Notes: generated by a model from the sequence alone, not told the origin. 64,000 nucleotides of DNA from Paraspadella gotoi (GCA_051294375.1 CM119268.1:1586549-1650548), one strand, 5' to 3'; positions 46,575-57,050 are shown, counted from the stretch's first letter. Translations and numbers: made by a program.

Positions 46575-46682
46575 CTGATTAAGATATAAAGATTTTCCAC
46601 GAATTTTCATTTTTTAATTATACATACATTGAAACAGGATCTTTCATAACTTGATTAATTAATTAATCAGTCGCTGACTTAC

Positions 46683-46897
46683 ACGTATTCTTTGCAAGAG
46701 GTGGTCGTAGCGGGTTCGAGAATTAGGCTGCCGTAAAAGGGACAATCAAGGTTCCGCTTGAAGGTCTCCAACTCGCTCGTTCCCTCTTCCGGAATATTTT
46801 CACACGGGAGACAGATATCGCGCTCCTGACCGCAGATGGAAAGCCCACCGACGCCTCTCACGGTGCCCTTGGGGCAAACTTGGCCCGGGAGGAATTT
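46683..46897 (-). CDS. internal exon of secreted cysteine-rich protein
   Basis: 215 bases between acceptor CCCTGTACTCAG and donor GT|GTAAGT. It starts in phase 0 and ends in phase 2. It encodes 71 residues with seven cysteines: VCPKGTVRG, SICGQERDICLPCENIPEE, NLDCPFYGS, TTTSCKEY. The next exon adds another cysteine directly. An extracellular disulfide-rich module is likely. I cannot name the family; the CxxxxCxxC spacing is loosely like VWC or IGFBP-type modules but not diagnostic. Confidence 0.6.
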
Positions 46898-47395
46898 CTG
46901 AGTACAGGGTCGAGGTTATGGAAGCTGTTAGCGTATTGTATATAGTATTTAATTTGACTATAGAGTGTAGGGAAAAGGTAAAATATTTTAGTAACGGCTA
47001 TATTAAAAAAACTTTATCCTTCATNNNNNNNNNNNNNNNNNNNNNNNNNNNNNNNNNNNNNNNNNNNNNNNNNNNNNNNNNNNNNNNNNNNNNNNNNNNN
47101 NNNNNNNNNNNNNNNNNNNNNNNNNNNNNNNNNNNNNNNNNNNNNNNNNNNNNNNNNNNNNNNNNNNNNNNNNNNNNNNNNNNNNNNNNNNNNNNNNNNN
47201 NNNNNNNNNNNNNNNNNNNNNNNNNNNNNNNNNNNNNNNNNNNNNNNNNNNNNNNNNNNNNNNNNNNNNNNNNNNNNNNNNNNNNNNNNNNNATATGAAG
47301 TAGGAAGCAGTACATCGAAAACGCGTTCCAGCGGAGAGAGAAAAAAAACAAAAAAATATTTCAACGATTAAGTTTAAACTTAAAANNNNNNNNNN

Positions 47396-47501
47396 AGTCG
47401 CGCTTGCAGACGCTGCTGTTGCGATCTTCCGCGCAGACCGTGTAGGCGGCGCCGCATTGATCTTGGGACGCGACCTTTCGCATGCAGGTCGTGTCGCAAA
47501 T
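47396..47501 (-). CDS. internal exon of secreted cysteine-rich protein, truncated by gap
   Basis: Acceptor AATTTCGTAG, then 35 codons in phase 0: ICDTTCMRKVASQDQ, CGAAYTVCAEDRNSSVC, KRD, then N at 47386-47395. The five cysteines are spaced C-x3-C-x9-C-x6-C-x8-C. The pattern faintly recalls Kazal-like domains (CGxxYxxxC) but lacks the full motif. Phase 0 fits the end of the upstream exon at 47947. Confidence 0.6.
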
Positions 47502-47644
47502 CTACGAAATTCGTCGACTATATAGTTTGTATTTATAATTTGTACATTTTATAATTTGATTGTATTACTGTACGAGTCATGCGACTGTATAAAGTGACAA
47601 TCAGGCTGACGGACATTAGGTGTTCCTAAAACAAAGTTCGTAGG

Positions 47645-47850
47645 CCTGAGGACACCGCGAGGAGCCAGGCTCGCCGTGCCTCTCTGACAGTGTGGATAGC
47701 CCCCAGCTGTCCCACACTTGGTGTTCCCAGTGGGTCTGGTAGATTTTTCCGTCAGTTGCCTTGCTTTCAGAAACTTCGGAAAAGCGAGACCGTGCTAGGG
47801 TAACCGCGCCAGTGATAGGAGGCGTCACCCCCAGAGCCAGCAGTGAGATG
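47645..47850 (-). repeat. SINE family B copy, in an intron of the cysteine-rich gene
   Basis: Shares GCCGTGCCTCTCTG, GTGTTCCCAGT and GTCAGTTGCCTTGCTTTC blocks with 45256-45424. On the minus strand TGGCGCGGTTACC stands where the A box is expected. It lies between the 47947 and 47501 exons. Confidence 0.65.
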
Positions 47851-47946
47851 CCCCATCCCAAAGGGCATCCCAGACAACCCGGCTGTTGCCATGACGCCCG
47901 CTATTACTCCACCGAGGCTGCGGTGGCGACGACGGGCGTCACTCGC

Positions 47947-48194
47947 CTGGTCCTCGGGCGCCGGCGGCGGGGTCCATTCGCAGGTTGCCTCGAAACACCC
48001 GGTCTCCGAGTTGTTCTTCCCGCGCGCGTTGTACGTCCAGCACGTATCCGGATATCCGGCCATCGCGGACTCGGTGCACGTGTTGTTGTAATCGTCGGGT
48101 TCGTTGCATTCGATGCATTTGATGACNNNNNNNNNNNNNNNNNNNNNNNNNTCGCCAACCGCAACGTCTTTGTCGAGACGCCGTGGAAAGGCGC
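47947..48194 (-). CDS. exon of secreted cysteine-rich protein (Ly6/three-finger-like start?), with internal gap
   Basis: A strong acceptor (pyrimidine tract ACCTCTCCACCCTCCCATCCAG) ends at 48195. The exon reads AFPRRLDKDVAVG, 25 N, then VIKCIECNEPDDYNNTC, GYPDTCW, NNSETGCFEATCEW, PPPAPEDQ. The end fits a GC donor, CAG|GCGAGT (47941-47946), leaving phase 0 as the next exon needs. KCxxC near the start, followed by spaced cysteines, recalls three-finger (Ly6/uPAR) folds, but the terminal CCxxxxCN is not seen here, so no family is assigned. Asn-Xaa-Thr/Ser sites (NNT, NNS) suit a secreted protein. Confidence 0.6.
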
Positions 48195-48269
48195 CTGGAT
48201 GGGAGGGTGGAGAGGTGTGGAAATGAAAATGAGTGATGGAGCTGAAGGAAGAGGAGAGATGAAGAGAGA

Positions 48270-48475
48270 GAGACGGAGAGGGGGAGAGAGATGCGGAGAT
48301 GAGAGAGGGAGATGAGAGGAGAGAGAGAGGAGAGAGGGAGAGAGAGTGAGATGGAGGAGAGAGAGAGAGAGGAATTGATGAGAGAGAGAGAGAGAGAGAA
48401 GAGAGAGAGAGCGAATGGAAGAAAGGAGAGACGAGAGAGAGAGAGAGATAGAGAGAGAGAGGAGAGAGAGTATAG
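48270..48475. repeat. (GA)n microsatellite
   Basis: Interrupted (GA)n upstream (minus sense) of the cysteine-rich gene's first visible exon. Confidence 0.9.
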
Positions 48476-48492
48476 AGTGTGTGTAGAATGAT

Positions 48493-48674
48493 AGACACCC
48501 TTGGAAGATAGGAGACTATTTCATAACCCAAACGAATTGAAGAAAAGTGTAAAATTTGATTTCATCGACTGCCCACACCGCTACGCGACCAATAACATCT
48601 TACGGCCTCTCTGGAAATTTATGATTTTATTCGATATGAACGGCTGTGTTTGCGACCTTTCTAGTCTCTGATAG
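48493..48674 (+). CDS. protein-like open frame without ATG (possible exon or TE fragment)
   Basis: After a GATAG (possible acceptor or stop) the frame reads TPLEDRRLFHNPNELKKSVK, FDFIDCPHRYATNNILRPLW, KFMILFDMNGCVCDLSSL, TGA. Composition is globular-protein-like and lies in non-repetitive DNA. No family is recognised, no donor is needed if it is terminal, and no upstream exon is identified. Confidence 0.2.
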
Positions 48675-49540
48675 GATTTTTATAGAATAATAAACGATTA
48701 TAATACCTGGGGCCCCTCGAGGAGAGGGGCTATCGGATCTATTCTCACCTTCAGAGATTCAATTATGGACAGAAAAAATTGAAAGTCCGCAGGACTGGGG
48801 ATCTTTCGCCGCATTTCTCTCGAGAGGAGCAAGCGATTTTAATTACGCTGAGGACAAGTGGGTGTACTCCCTCATTCCTTCGTTTTCTGGAGTGATCGGC
48901 GAAATAACTGAAATCTACGCGGACAATCCCAAGCATATATCTTCTCGAAACGTCCCTTTTTTCCTTCTGTCGCCCCCGAATTAAGTATTATCAAAAATAG
49001 AAATTCTGTTATTTCTTCATGCTTCTTCTTCGACGCGAGATCCGCGCGTGGGGTTTTTTATTAATTTCCACTTTTTTATGTCTCGAATTGTTGTGTGTTC
49101 TCTAGTTATTGTTTTTTACCATTTTTGATTTTTCAAAGTTGGAATGGCCTCGGAAGTTATTTTTAGCACCCGCCTGCAGATTTTTCACACTGTGACATTC
49201 CTCAGCAGTCGGGCAGGGGCATCTTGACCCCTTGCCGGCCTGGCGAAAACCCCGGGGCACCTACTCACCCTGACGCATGCCTGGTGAAACGCCCAGCGAC
49301 CGTGCCGAAAAGCTTCGCGTTTGGCTTGGCGCGCTGTCACTGTCGAACTTTAACGCTTTTTTTCGTCCTCATCGCGGTGCGATTGTTAATTATTTCCCAC
49401 TCCTTTTGTGGTGAGAGAACGATTGGTCGTGTATTTAGCTTACTCACTATTGCCCTGCCATCGAACTTTGTAATGCTACGGTTGTGTTTTCCTCTACATA
49501 CACACTAATCCTAGCTTTCAAATTCTGCATTAGTCCTCCT
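48675..49540. other. unique region with a GC hairpin, no supported gene
   Basis: GGGGCCCCTCGAGGAGAGGGGC (48711-48732) can form a GCCCCTC/GAGGGGC-type hairpin. A GC-rich block at 49200-49330 (GGCCTGGCGAAAACCCCGGG) is repeat-like in composition but has no second copy here. Confidence 0.4.
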
Positions 49541-49953
49541 CTTCATTCTTTATTCGCTAACTCCCCTTGTCTCTGGTTTCCCTTGTCTCTTATTTTCCGG
49601 AATCCTGGCGGGGAATGTCGTCTTCCCAAGGGTTGATTCTGGAAATGTGACCAAAAAAAAAAGAGCATCGGGAATTTCACAAGCATTTTCTTCAGTATAT
49701 TCAAAATCTCTCTCTCTCCTCTCTCTTCTGTCTCTCTGCTCTCTCTCTCTCTTTTGTGGCAAGAAGACTCATCGATCATTTCTACACCTCAGGAACTCCG
49801 CGATGGGAAAAACTGCGGGTCGAAACACCCCCGGAGTTCTCCGGACCTCTCTCTCTACTCCTCTGCATGGAGAGAGGGAGATCGGACGGGGATCGATCTG
49901 ACTCTCTCTCTCTGTTTCTGAAAAAGAGTAAATGTTTAAAATTGCGAGGATTA

Positions 49954-51459
49954 GGAAAAGAGCTGCACACAATCTGTTAAACGAGAAGAATAGCTTAGAA
50001 TACATCAGTTCTTGTAATTATATGAAATGAAGAGTAATAATTTCTCAGAAACGTTGCCTTTTAAGGCAGTGTAAAACACTTGGCCTGCAAGCCCCACTTT
50101 TGCTTTTTCAATTTATTTCTCTCTCTCTCTCTCTCTTCCTCTTTTCTTCTCTCTCTCTCGTACTCTGTGCGTCACCTTTCCGTTTGAATATATTCCCCCA
50201 ACGTTCAGCGTTGATTTTTCTTTTTTTCCGTTTTTTTATTTTGTTCCAACTCATGATTTTCAGGAATCGCTCTTTTTCTGTAATTTGGATACCAAAAGTG
50301 TGGATATATCTCTTAGTTTATTTACGTTTATGCTTTTTTTTAACTTACCAAATTCCAAATGTGTTCTAATGATATGACATCACGTGATACGAACCCTTAT
50401 TCCCGAACAGGTTAAGGGCCAACTCGCGGGATTTAAACTATACCCAGTTGAATCTCATCGGCGGGGAAACGAGACGAAGAGGTGAAAACCAAAACACCGA
50501 GAGCAACTAGGATCAACTTTCATTTAGAATTTGAGTCCCAAAACATGGAGAAAAAAACATGGGGGAGACAGAGAAAACCATGGAATCGGGGGTTCAAGGT
50601 AAATTTAATCGACTTGTTTCGATTAGATGGCTCGTTCTTTTCCAGTTCATTACGATTAATTAAAGGGGGAGGAAAAAAACTCGTTGTTCGAGTCGAGTCG
50701 AAGTCGCTCCCGGGTCGCTTTCCAAGTCTTCGAATGATTTGAGAGATTAGATCGAACAAAAACTTCGACGTCTTGAGAATTCTCGACGCACGTGACAACT
50801 CAGGAGCGTAGTCGGAGTTTGAATCCATGAAGGTTAAGAGGCGCGTGGAGGACGCTCGGGCATTTCGAACGAAGCCTTTAATTTTCATTCTCGCAACATT
50901 TCATTTGATTTATTTATTAAAAGTATTATTAAATATAAATATTATTTGATTAAGATAACGGATGACATTATTATATGTAAAGACTAAAAACGGGTTATTT
51001 ATTTTAAAAAAAGATAAATTCCAAATAGAACACGTTAAAAATATATTACGCAAATACAAAGAAGATCCCAAAAAAAAGGTAAATCTCGTTTTTGCCAACA
51101 GGTTTTATCACCGTGCGAGTGTAAAAGGCCGTCACAGAAAAGCAATATGACTAGAATGAAAATAAAAATTGGAAAACAGAAATATCTACATCAAATGTAA
51201 TTAAATCAATGGTAAGTCTGATCTTGAGGATCATAAAATACCTATCACATAAGGACCCTAAGATTGCCTATTATTTAGCAGTGATTCCTAAAGACACGTT
51301 GAAAAATGCTGCCTTCCTTCCAAATCCCAGATTGAAAATTTTCCGTCACGCTTAGCCTTAACACATGCCGCGTGTTTAAATCCATTTCGTACGATATTGG
51401 ACAATTCTGTGAGCTAATCGAGGTTTGTATTTGACGTTGACCTCGTCGATGCCACTTTG
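49954..51459. repeat. direct duplication D3, copy 1
   Basis: GAGCTGCACACAATCTGTTA through CACTTTGTCACGATCC is colinear with 52130-53460. It includes (CT)n at 50118-50160. The copies differ by many small deletions in copy 2. A 62-codon Lys-rich ORF at 50962-51150 is broken in copy 2, so I do not call it a gene. Confidence 0.88.
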
Positions 51460-51741
51460 TCACGATCCGTCTTTATTTGTACGATGATCGATACGATCGC
51501 CCGGCGGAGGGCAGCACTTGTACTCGTAGACGCAAACGCAGCCACTTTTCGTCTCGAAGTCTTCGGCCCAGTTTGTGTTGCAGACGAGGCTGGAGTTGGT
51601 CAGCGGGGGCGGACCGCAGACGAGCGGGCAGCTGCGAGGTGAGGAAACCATCGGGTAAGTTAAACTTGAGTAAGAGGTTAAACTAAGAATGATGTCAACT
51701 TACGAAACTCCGCCGTTCCCGCGTTTTTGAATGTCGTGACT
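51460..51741 (-). CDS. 3' end of a second secreted cysteine-rich protein (two exons)
   Basis: Exon 51704-51741 (38 bases, acceptor GTCACCTCCAG, donor GTAAGT) reads SHDIQKRGNGGV and joins in phase 2 across a 72-bp intron (acceptor CACCTCGCAG) to exon 51460-51631. That exon reads SCPLVCGPPPLTNSSLVC, NTNWAEDFETKSGCVCV, YEYKCCPPPGDRIDHRTN, KDGS and TGA. Cysteines are spaced C-x3-C-x11-C-x14-C-x-C-x5-CC. CPxxC...VCNT...SGC resembles a degenerate Kazal module, not diagnostic. AAATAAA overlaps the last codons (51471-51478 complement) and could serve as polyadenylation signal. The 5' part is lost beyond the 51761-51785 gap. Confidence 0.6.
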
Positions 51742-51872
51742 CTGGAGGTGACAAAAAAAANNNNNNNNNNNNNNNNNNNNNNNNNTAAAATGTTTTAAAT
51801 GCGAATTAGAAATGTGGATAAGGCGCTAAGTGGGCTGTCGAAGATGACTATCTCGCTAACTTTCTTTAACCC

Positions 51873-51995
51873 CCTCTAGCAGCTATGGAACTGGGTCCTG
51901 GGCTTGGAACCAGGGGCTTTGATGGGTTTTCCACGCCCCCAAGGACAGGCCTTTACGGGCCGTCCTCACACTTCCGCCAGAGTAGGTACCGGGTT
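51873..51995 (-). repeat. dispersed repeat family C copy
   Basis: Complement carries GTACCTACTCTGGCGGAAG, GAGGACGGCCCGTAAAGGCC, GGCGTGGAAAACCCATCAAA and CCAGGACCCAGTTCCATAGC in the same order as 30222-30339, about 75-80% alike by eye. Confidence 0.6.
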
Positions 51996-52129
51996 TGCGG
52001 TAAATTGAACCCACTGGTACCTAGTGGTCTTGATGGCTTTACTTTCAATGAGCCACCGTGAGTAAAGGACTGAAGGTGTTCATGCTCCTTAGAGGCGCGT
52101 GGTGAACTTTGCTATTGCCGACTACAGAA

Positions 52130-52293
52130 AGAGCTGCACACAATCTGTTAAACGCAGAAGAATAGTTAGAATACATCAGTTGCTGTAATTATATGAAATA
52201 GAGTATATAATTTCTCAAAAACGTTGCTTAGCTAGTTGTAAAACACTTGGCCTCAAGCCCCACTTTTTGCTTTTCAATTTATTTCTCTTCTCT

Positions 52294-52338
<45 letters not shown>

Positions 52339-53460
52339 GTCACCTTTCGTTTGATATATTCCCCCAACGTTTCAGGTTGATTTTTCTTTTTTTCCGTTTT
52401 TTTTATTTGTTCCGACTCATCAAGAATCACTTTTTCTGTAATATGATACCAAAAGTGTGGATATTATCTCCTAGTTTTTATTTACGTTTATGCTTTTTTA
52501 ACTTACAAATTCCAAATGTTCTAATCATACGAACCCTTATTCCCGAAAGGGGTAAGGGCCAACTCGCGTTTAAACTTACCCACGTTGAATCTCATCGGCG
52601 AAACCGAGACGAAGAGGAAAACAACAACAACAACTAGGATCAACTTCATTTAGATTTTGAGTCCAAAACATGGAAAAAACATGGAGAAACATGGAATCGG
52701 TTCAAGTATTTAATCACTTGTTCGATAGATGGCTCGTTCTTTTCAGTTCATTACGATAATTAAAGGGGAAAACTCGTTGGTCGAGTCGAGTCGAGTCGCC
52801 GGTCGCTTTCCAAGTCTTCGAATGATTTGAGATTAGATCGAACAAAAACTTCGACGTTGGAGATTCTCGACGCACGTGACAACTCCAGCGATGCGTAGTC
52901 GAGTTTGTCCATGAAGTTAAGAGGCGCGGGTGGACGCTCTGGCATCGAACGATGCCTAATTCATTCTCGCAACATTTCATTTGATTTATTTATTAAGTAT
53001 TATTATATAAATATTATTGATAAGATAACGGATGACATTATTATATGTAAATACTAAAACGGTAAAAAAGATAAATTTCAATAGACACGTTAAAAATATT
53101 ACGAAATACAAAGAAGATCCCAAAAAAAGTAAATCGTTTTTGCCAAACAGGTTTTATCACGTGCGAGTAAAGGCCGTCCACAGAAAAGGCATGAAAATAA
53201 AAATTGGAAATATTACATCAAATTAAATCAATGTAAGTCTGATCTTGAATCATAAAATACCTAAACATAATGGATCCTAAGATGCTATATTTAGCAGTGA
53301 TCCTAAACACGTTGAAAATGCTGCCTTCCTTCAAATCCCAGATTGAAAATTCTTCCGTCACGCTAGCTTAACACGCGTTTAATCCATTCGTACGATATTA
53401 CAATTCTGTGAGCTAATCGAGTTTGATTTGACTGACTCGTCGAGCCACTTATGTCACGAT
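52130..53460. repeat. direct duplication D3, copy 2
   Basis: Shortened copy of 49954-51459. Homology ends at TATGTCACGATCCG (53460), just where the cysteine-rich last exon begins in copy 1; the exon itself is absent here. Confidence 0.88.
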
Positions 53461-53779
53461 CCGCATTTAATTGTTATCGATGATCGACCGAGCCGCGACC
53501 GATCACTTGACGATCCACGGAGCCAAAACCGATCACTTCAGCTCTTTTGATTCTCCCTATCGAAAAAGAAAAAAAACTGGTTTTGATTCTTTTGAAGCCA
53601 CACGTGATTGCGGCGCTGAGAACGCTTGGGGTCATTGGCCACACACACGGACGCACACACACACACAAAAGGGCAACGTTAGCCCATTTCGGCCTTATGC
53701 CCAAATGCCCAAATTTATCTTAAATTTGGAATTAAGTTAAATTTTTTTGTTGTAGACGAGGTTAATTGTTATAGTTAAG

Positions 53780-53838
53780 AATTAGGATTAGGGTTAAGGA
53801 TTAAGGTTCAGGGTTAAGTATTAGGATTAGGGTTTAGA
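53780..53838. repeat. degenerate interstitial telomere-like repeat
   Basis: AATTAGGATTAGGGTTAAGG, ATTAAGGTTCAGGGTTAAGT, ATTAGGATTAGGGTTTAG: a run of TTAGGG-like hexamers and variants about 60 bases long. Confidence 0.7.
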
Positions 53839-53934
53839 ATTGGTTTATTAGTTTAAAAATAAATATTCAAGTTAAAATTCAATTCTTTCGGAAAAGAGAG
53901 CCGAAATGGGAGCGGTGAAATTTACATATTTTCT

Positions 53935-54138
53935 GAAGAGACAGTAATTATTGTTAGTGACAGAACCGTTTAATATAATCAGTCCCTGAGCTTCGGATCA
54001 GGCTGTAATACTATGTTACAGGCGGGTTAAGCGCCCCGTCCCTCTTAAATTCTCGGAACCCCGAACCTTTGGGTTGGGACTTGCTTGCTGCACCAATGGC
54101 CGCTGATGAACTGTTGGAGGATTTTAGTCCACCATAAT
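53935..54138 (-). repeat. SINE family A copy, best-preserved 5' end
   Basis: On the minus strand: GGTGGACTAAAATCCTCCAA, GTTCATCAGCGGCCATTGGT, GCAGCAAG, AAAGGTTCGGGGTTCCGAG, body, tail CTGTCTCTTC. The T-arm 3' strand is replaced. It sits next to the telomere-like tract. Confidence 0.75.
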
Positions 54139-54149
54139 CCTTTAGAAAA

Positions 54150-55190
54150 GAATTGAAACGTCACGTGACCAAGTAGTAGTCGATTAATTCTGCCATCCAT
54201 CTCATCTATTTAAATTTAAATTGACATTTTTTTTTACGCGATAAGCAATATAAACAATAGTTCCCCGTTCATATAATTCTTCTTTTCCCCGGACGTAATA
54301 ACATAATAAATTGACACAAACTAATTAAACCTGGATTCTAACAAAAAGGAAGATTTACGCGCGATGCTCTTTTATTTCCTTTCTTGTCCTTTAGTAGTCG
54401 CCATTTGTTTTTGTTTTTGTTTTTTTTTTTAAATCAAAACAGTTTTTTGTTGATGATTCTTTCTCCTATTTTTTTTTCAGACGCGCCAAGTTTTATTAAA
54501 AATCTTTTCACTTTTTAAATCTATTTTTTCTCTCTCTCTCTCTTTTAGAAAAACTTTAAAAAAATTAGGAAATCGGATAAAATGAAAAACCGAGGCGAAT
54601 ACAGCGGGGAGCAGATAAAGCGACAAGGAATGAAACTCTGCGAAAAGCGTTTCAATGAAAGTCAACGTCTTTTGTTTTCGGAGAGAAAAACGCGAGACTT
54701 TCGCCACCTAGCGAGTGCGACGCGAGGCGACGCGAGACGAGAATTTTAACTCGGGGATTTCAAACGCCCTGTCGCTGTGACCCCGTACGAGACATTATAA
54801 ACGAAATTAAATAAATAAAATAAATAAATAAAATACCATAAAGTCCGACTTATTGCGCTCAACTGTTAACGTCGCATCGAGGATTACGTCGACGTTAAGG
54901 ATGTGATTTAAAAAAAAAGGATTTAATTGGAAAACACAAAATGACCCGGATGTACAATTAACCAACACAAGTAACCCCGGATGTAATTATGAAAACCACA
55001 ATGTTAAAATTTGAAACGAAGCAAACACCGAACGGAGTTTTGATATCCGCTTAAAAAAAATAAATTTCGCGAAAATTAGATATTTAAAAAAAACCTTGAA
55101 AAAAAAATTATTTTTATTTTTTCTTACAATCTAATTTGTATTAATTTTCACGAATTTGGAAAAAAAAAATAAATAAAAGCGTAACCGCAA
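54150..55190. other. AT-rich region upstream of the RhoGAP exon
   Basis: (AAAT)n-like stretch at 54808-54832, poly-A runs, and no supported coding sequence. Putative promoter and 5' UTR of the RhoGAP exon would lie here; I see no clear core promoter. Confidence 0.4.
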
Positions 55191-55192
55191 GG

Positions 55193-55361
55193 ATGCAGCG
55201 CGCGTTTAAGAAAAAAGTGGACAAGATCCAACAATCGGTCTCCAACACTTTTTCTCGATCTTCGGCCAAATCGGATCACGTGATCTCTGAGGAACTTCTC
55301 TGCCTCGACAAACGAGTCGACCTTTTGCACAACGTCTGCAAGGAAACCGTCAAGAAGTTGG
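55193..55361 (+). CDS. first coding exon of a BAR-domain RhoGAP (ARHGAP17/ARHGAP44/SH3BP1 group)
   Basis: ATG to a G|GTGAGG donor, 56 codons plus one base. It reads MQRAFKKKVDKIQQSVSN, TFSRSSAKSDHVISEELL, CLDKRVDLLHNVCKETVKKL. This matches the start of the N-terminal BAR domain of Rich-type RhoGAPs: basic helix 1, then (S/T)EDLLxxExR(V/L)Dxxxxxx followed by CxxxxKxL. These proteins bind curved membranes through BAR, inactivate Rac1/Cdc42 through the RhoGAP domain, and act at junctions, endosomes and dendritic spines. The BAR remainder and RhoGAP domain must lie downstream beyond the window; no next exon is recognised within 8 kb, implying a long first intron. The ATG follows an AT-rich leader. 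Confidence 0.8.
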
Positions 55362-55369
55362 GTGAGGAA

Positions 55370-55947
55370 AGAAATTATGGATTGTTGTTGTTGTCTTTGT
55401 TGTTTCAATTGTGGTTTCCATGCACTGTAAGCTAAAGCCGCGTCTGCCCGATTAATGACTGGCGAAAGTTTGAGTTGTGGCGACCGCTTTTTATAAATTC
55501 TTTTTTTTTTAGAGATCTTTGATATACACTTTTATTTTTAGTTTTATACTCCTTCGATATGCAGTGTACAGTATGCAATGTGCACCATGCAGTATGTTCT
55601 CCTAATCTAACTAGACTCAATTGTTTAACACAGCGAGAGGAAAGGAGAAATTTTAAAACACGGATAAACCTTGCAATTGTAGATATTTTTTTTGATTCCC
55701 ATCTTTTTAATTTTTGTTTTCTTTCTAAAACTTTTTTTTTCTTATCAAAATTGATGTTTTTTTTCCACCGCCATCTGGAAATCGCTGTAAACAAAATTTA
55801 CAATCAACATTAATTTCATTTCATTTTCTAAATATTTTTTTCTTTATTTTTTTTTCAATTGAATTCTTTGAAAAAATTATGAAAGTAGAAAAAGAGAGAA
55901 TGGAGAAGAGGAAATCAGGAGAAAGAGATTAAGGAGAATAATGAAAA

Positions 55948-55986
<39 letters not shown>

Positions 55987-56700
55987 TGCGTAAAGACAAA
56001 TCTCCCGAGGAAAGAAAATTCCTTTGTTTTTCTTTCTTTTTTTTTCTTTTCGTTAACCTTCCCCTTTTTTCTTTTTTTTAAATTTCTCTTCCGATATTTT
56101 TTCCTCTCTTATTCTCTATTCCTCTCTTATTCTCTATTCCTCTCTCTTTTTTTTCTTTTCTTTCTTGTTCTTCTCATTTCTCTTCGTTTCTCGTTAAGAT
56201 TTAATTGATTTTTCCTTTTTTTTCACTTGTTTTACTTTTATCCTTCTTTATGAAGGAGTCTTTCTTCCTTTCTTTCTTTTTTCTCCCCGCGCATGCGCAA
56301 AGGGTGTTGTCAAGATTAAGGGGTTGTTCGTCGGGCGAAAGAAATAGGAAGATTGCGTTGATTGCTTGACAATGCTTGATTGGTTCGACAAAGGGAAGAA
56401 ATAAACGTTCGATGAATTGAGAGCCAAGCTAAAATTTCAGCGGCGGTAATCGTCAGTAATCGAAAGTTGAAGCATCGGCTCATCAAAAATCGATTGTAAT
56501 TCCGTTGCTATGGAAACGACAGTTCGAAAGAATTCCATCCCTTAAAAAAAATTTTTTTTTAAATTAAACAAAAAAAAAAACCCGAGTTCGTTCACCGGAA
56601 TTGAAACGGAGATAAAATCTTCACCGCTCGCTCGCGCACTCTTCAAAAAAGTTTTAAAAATCCTTTATGCAAAGAGGGCATCGACGACGAAGTGACAGGC
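55370..56700. other. probable RhoGAP intron 1 sequence
   Basis: T-rich DNA with (CT)n at 55951-55983 and TATTCCTCTCT repeats at 56108-56150. No exon with convincing splice sites was seen on the plus strand. Confidence 0.4.
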
Positions 56701-56724
56701 GGAAAGCGTTAAAAAATGGCAGAA

Positions 56725-56734
56725 GGAGAGAGAT

Positions 56735-56767
<33 letters not shown>

Positions 56768-56934
56768 AGAAGAGAGAGAGAGAAGAGAGAGACAGAGAGA
56801 AGAGAAACGAGAGAGCAATCGTGGAAACTAAAGTTTGGGAAGTATCCCAATATACTTTTATAATTTCGACAGTTTTCGAAATTTATTCATAGGCGACAAG
56901 TATCGGGGGATATAAAAGTTTCTCAGTGAGTGAC

Positions 56935-56975
<41 letters not shown>

Positions 56976-57009
56976 AGACGTAGAAGGAGAAGGGCGGAAG
57001 AGAAGAGGA

Positions 57010-57049
<40 letters not shown>

Positions 57050-57050
57050 T
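56725..57050. repeat. (GA)n microsatellites
   Basis: (GA)n at 56725-56815 and 56938-57050. Leu/Ser minus-strand frames here are artefacts. Confidence 0.9.

Noticed and set aside
49224-49508. 94-codon frame in GC-rich block
   Set aside because: No ATG at its start, mixed composition, looks like repeat-derived sequence.
50962-51150. 62-codon Lys-rich frame in duplication D3
   Set aside because: Broken by several indels in copy 2 and no family similarity; likely chance.
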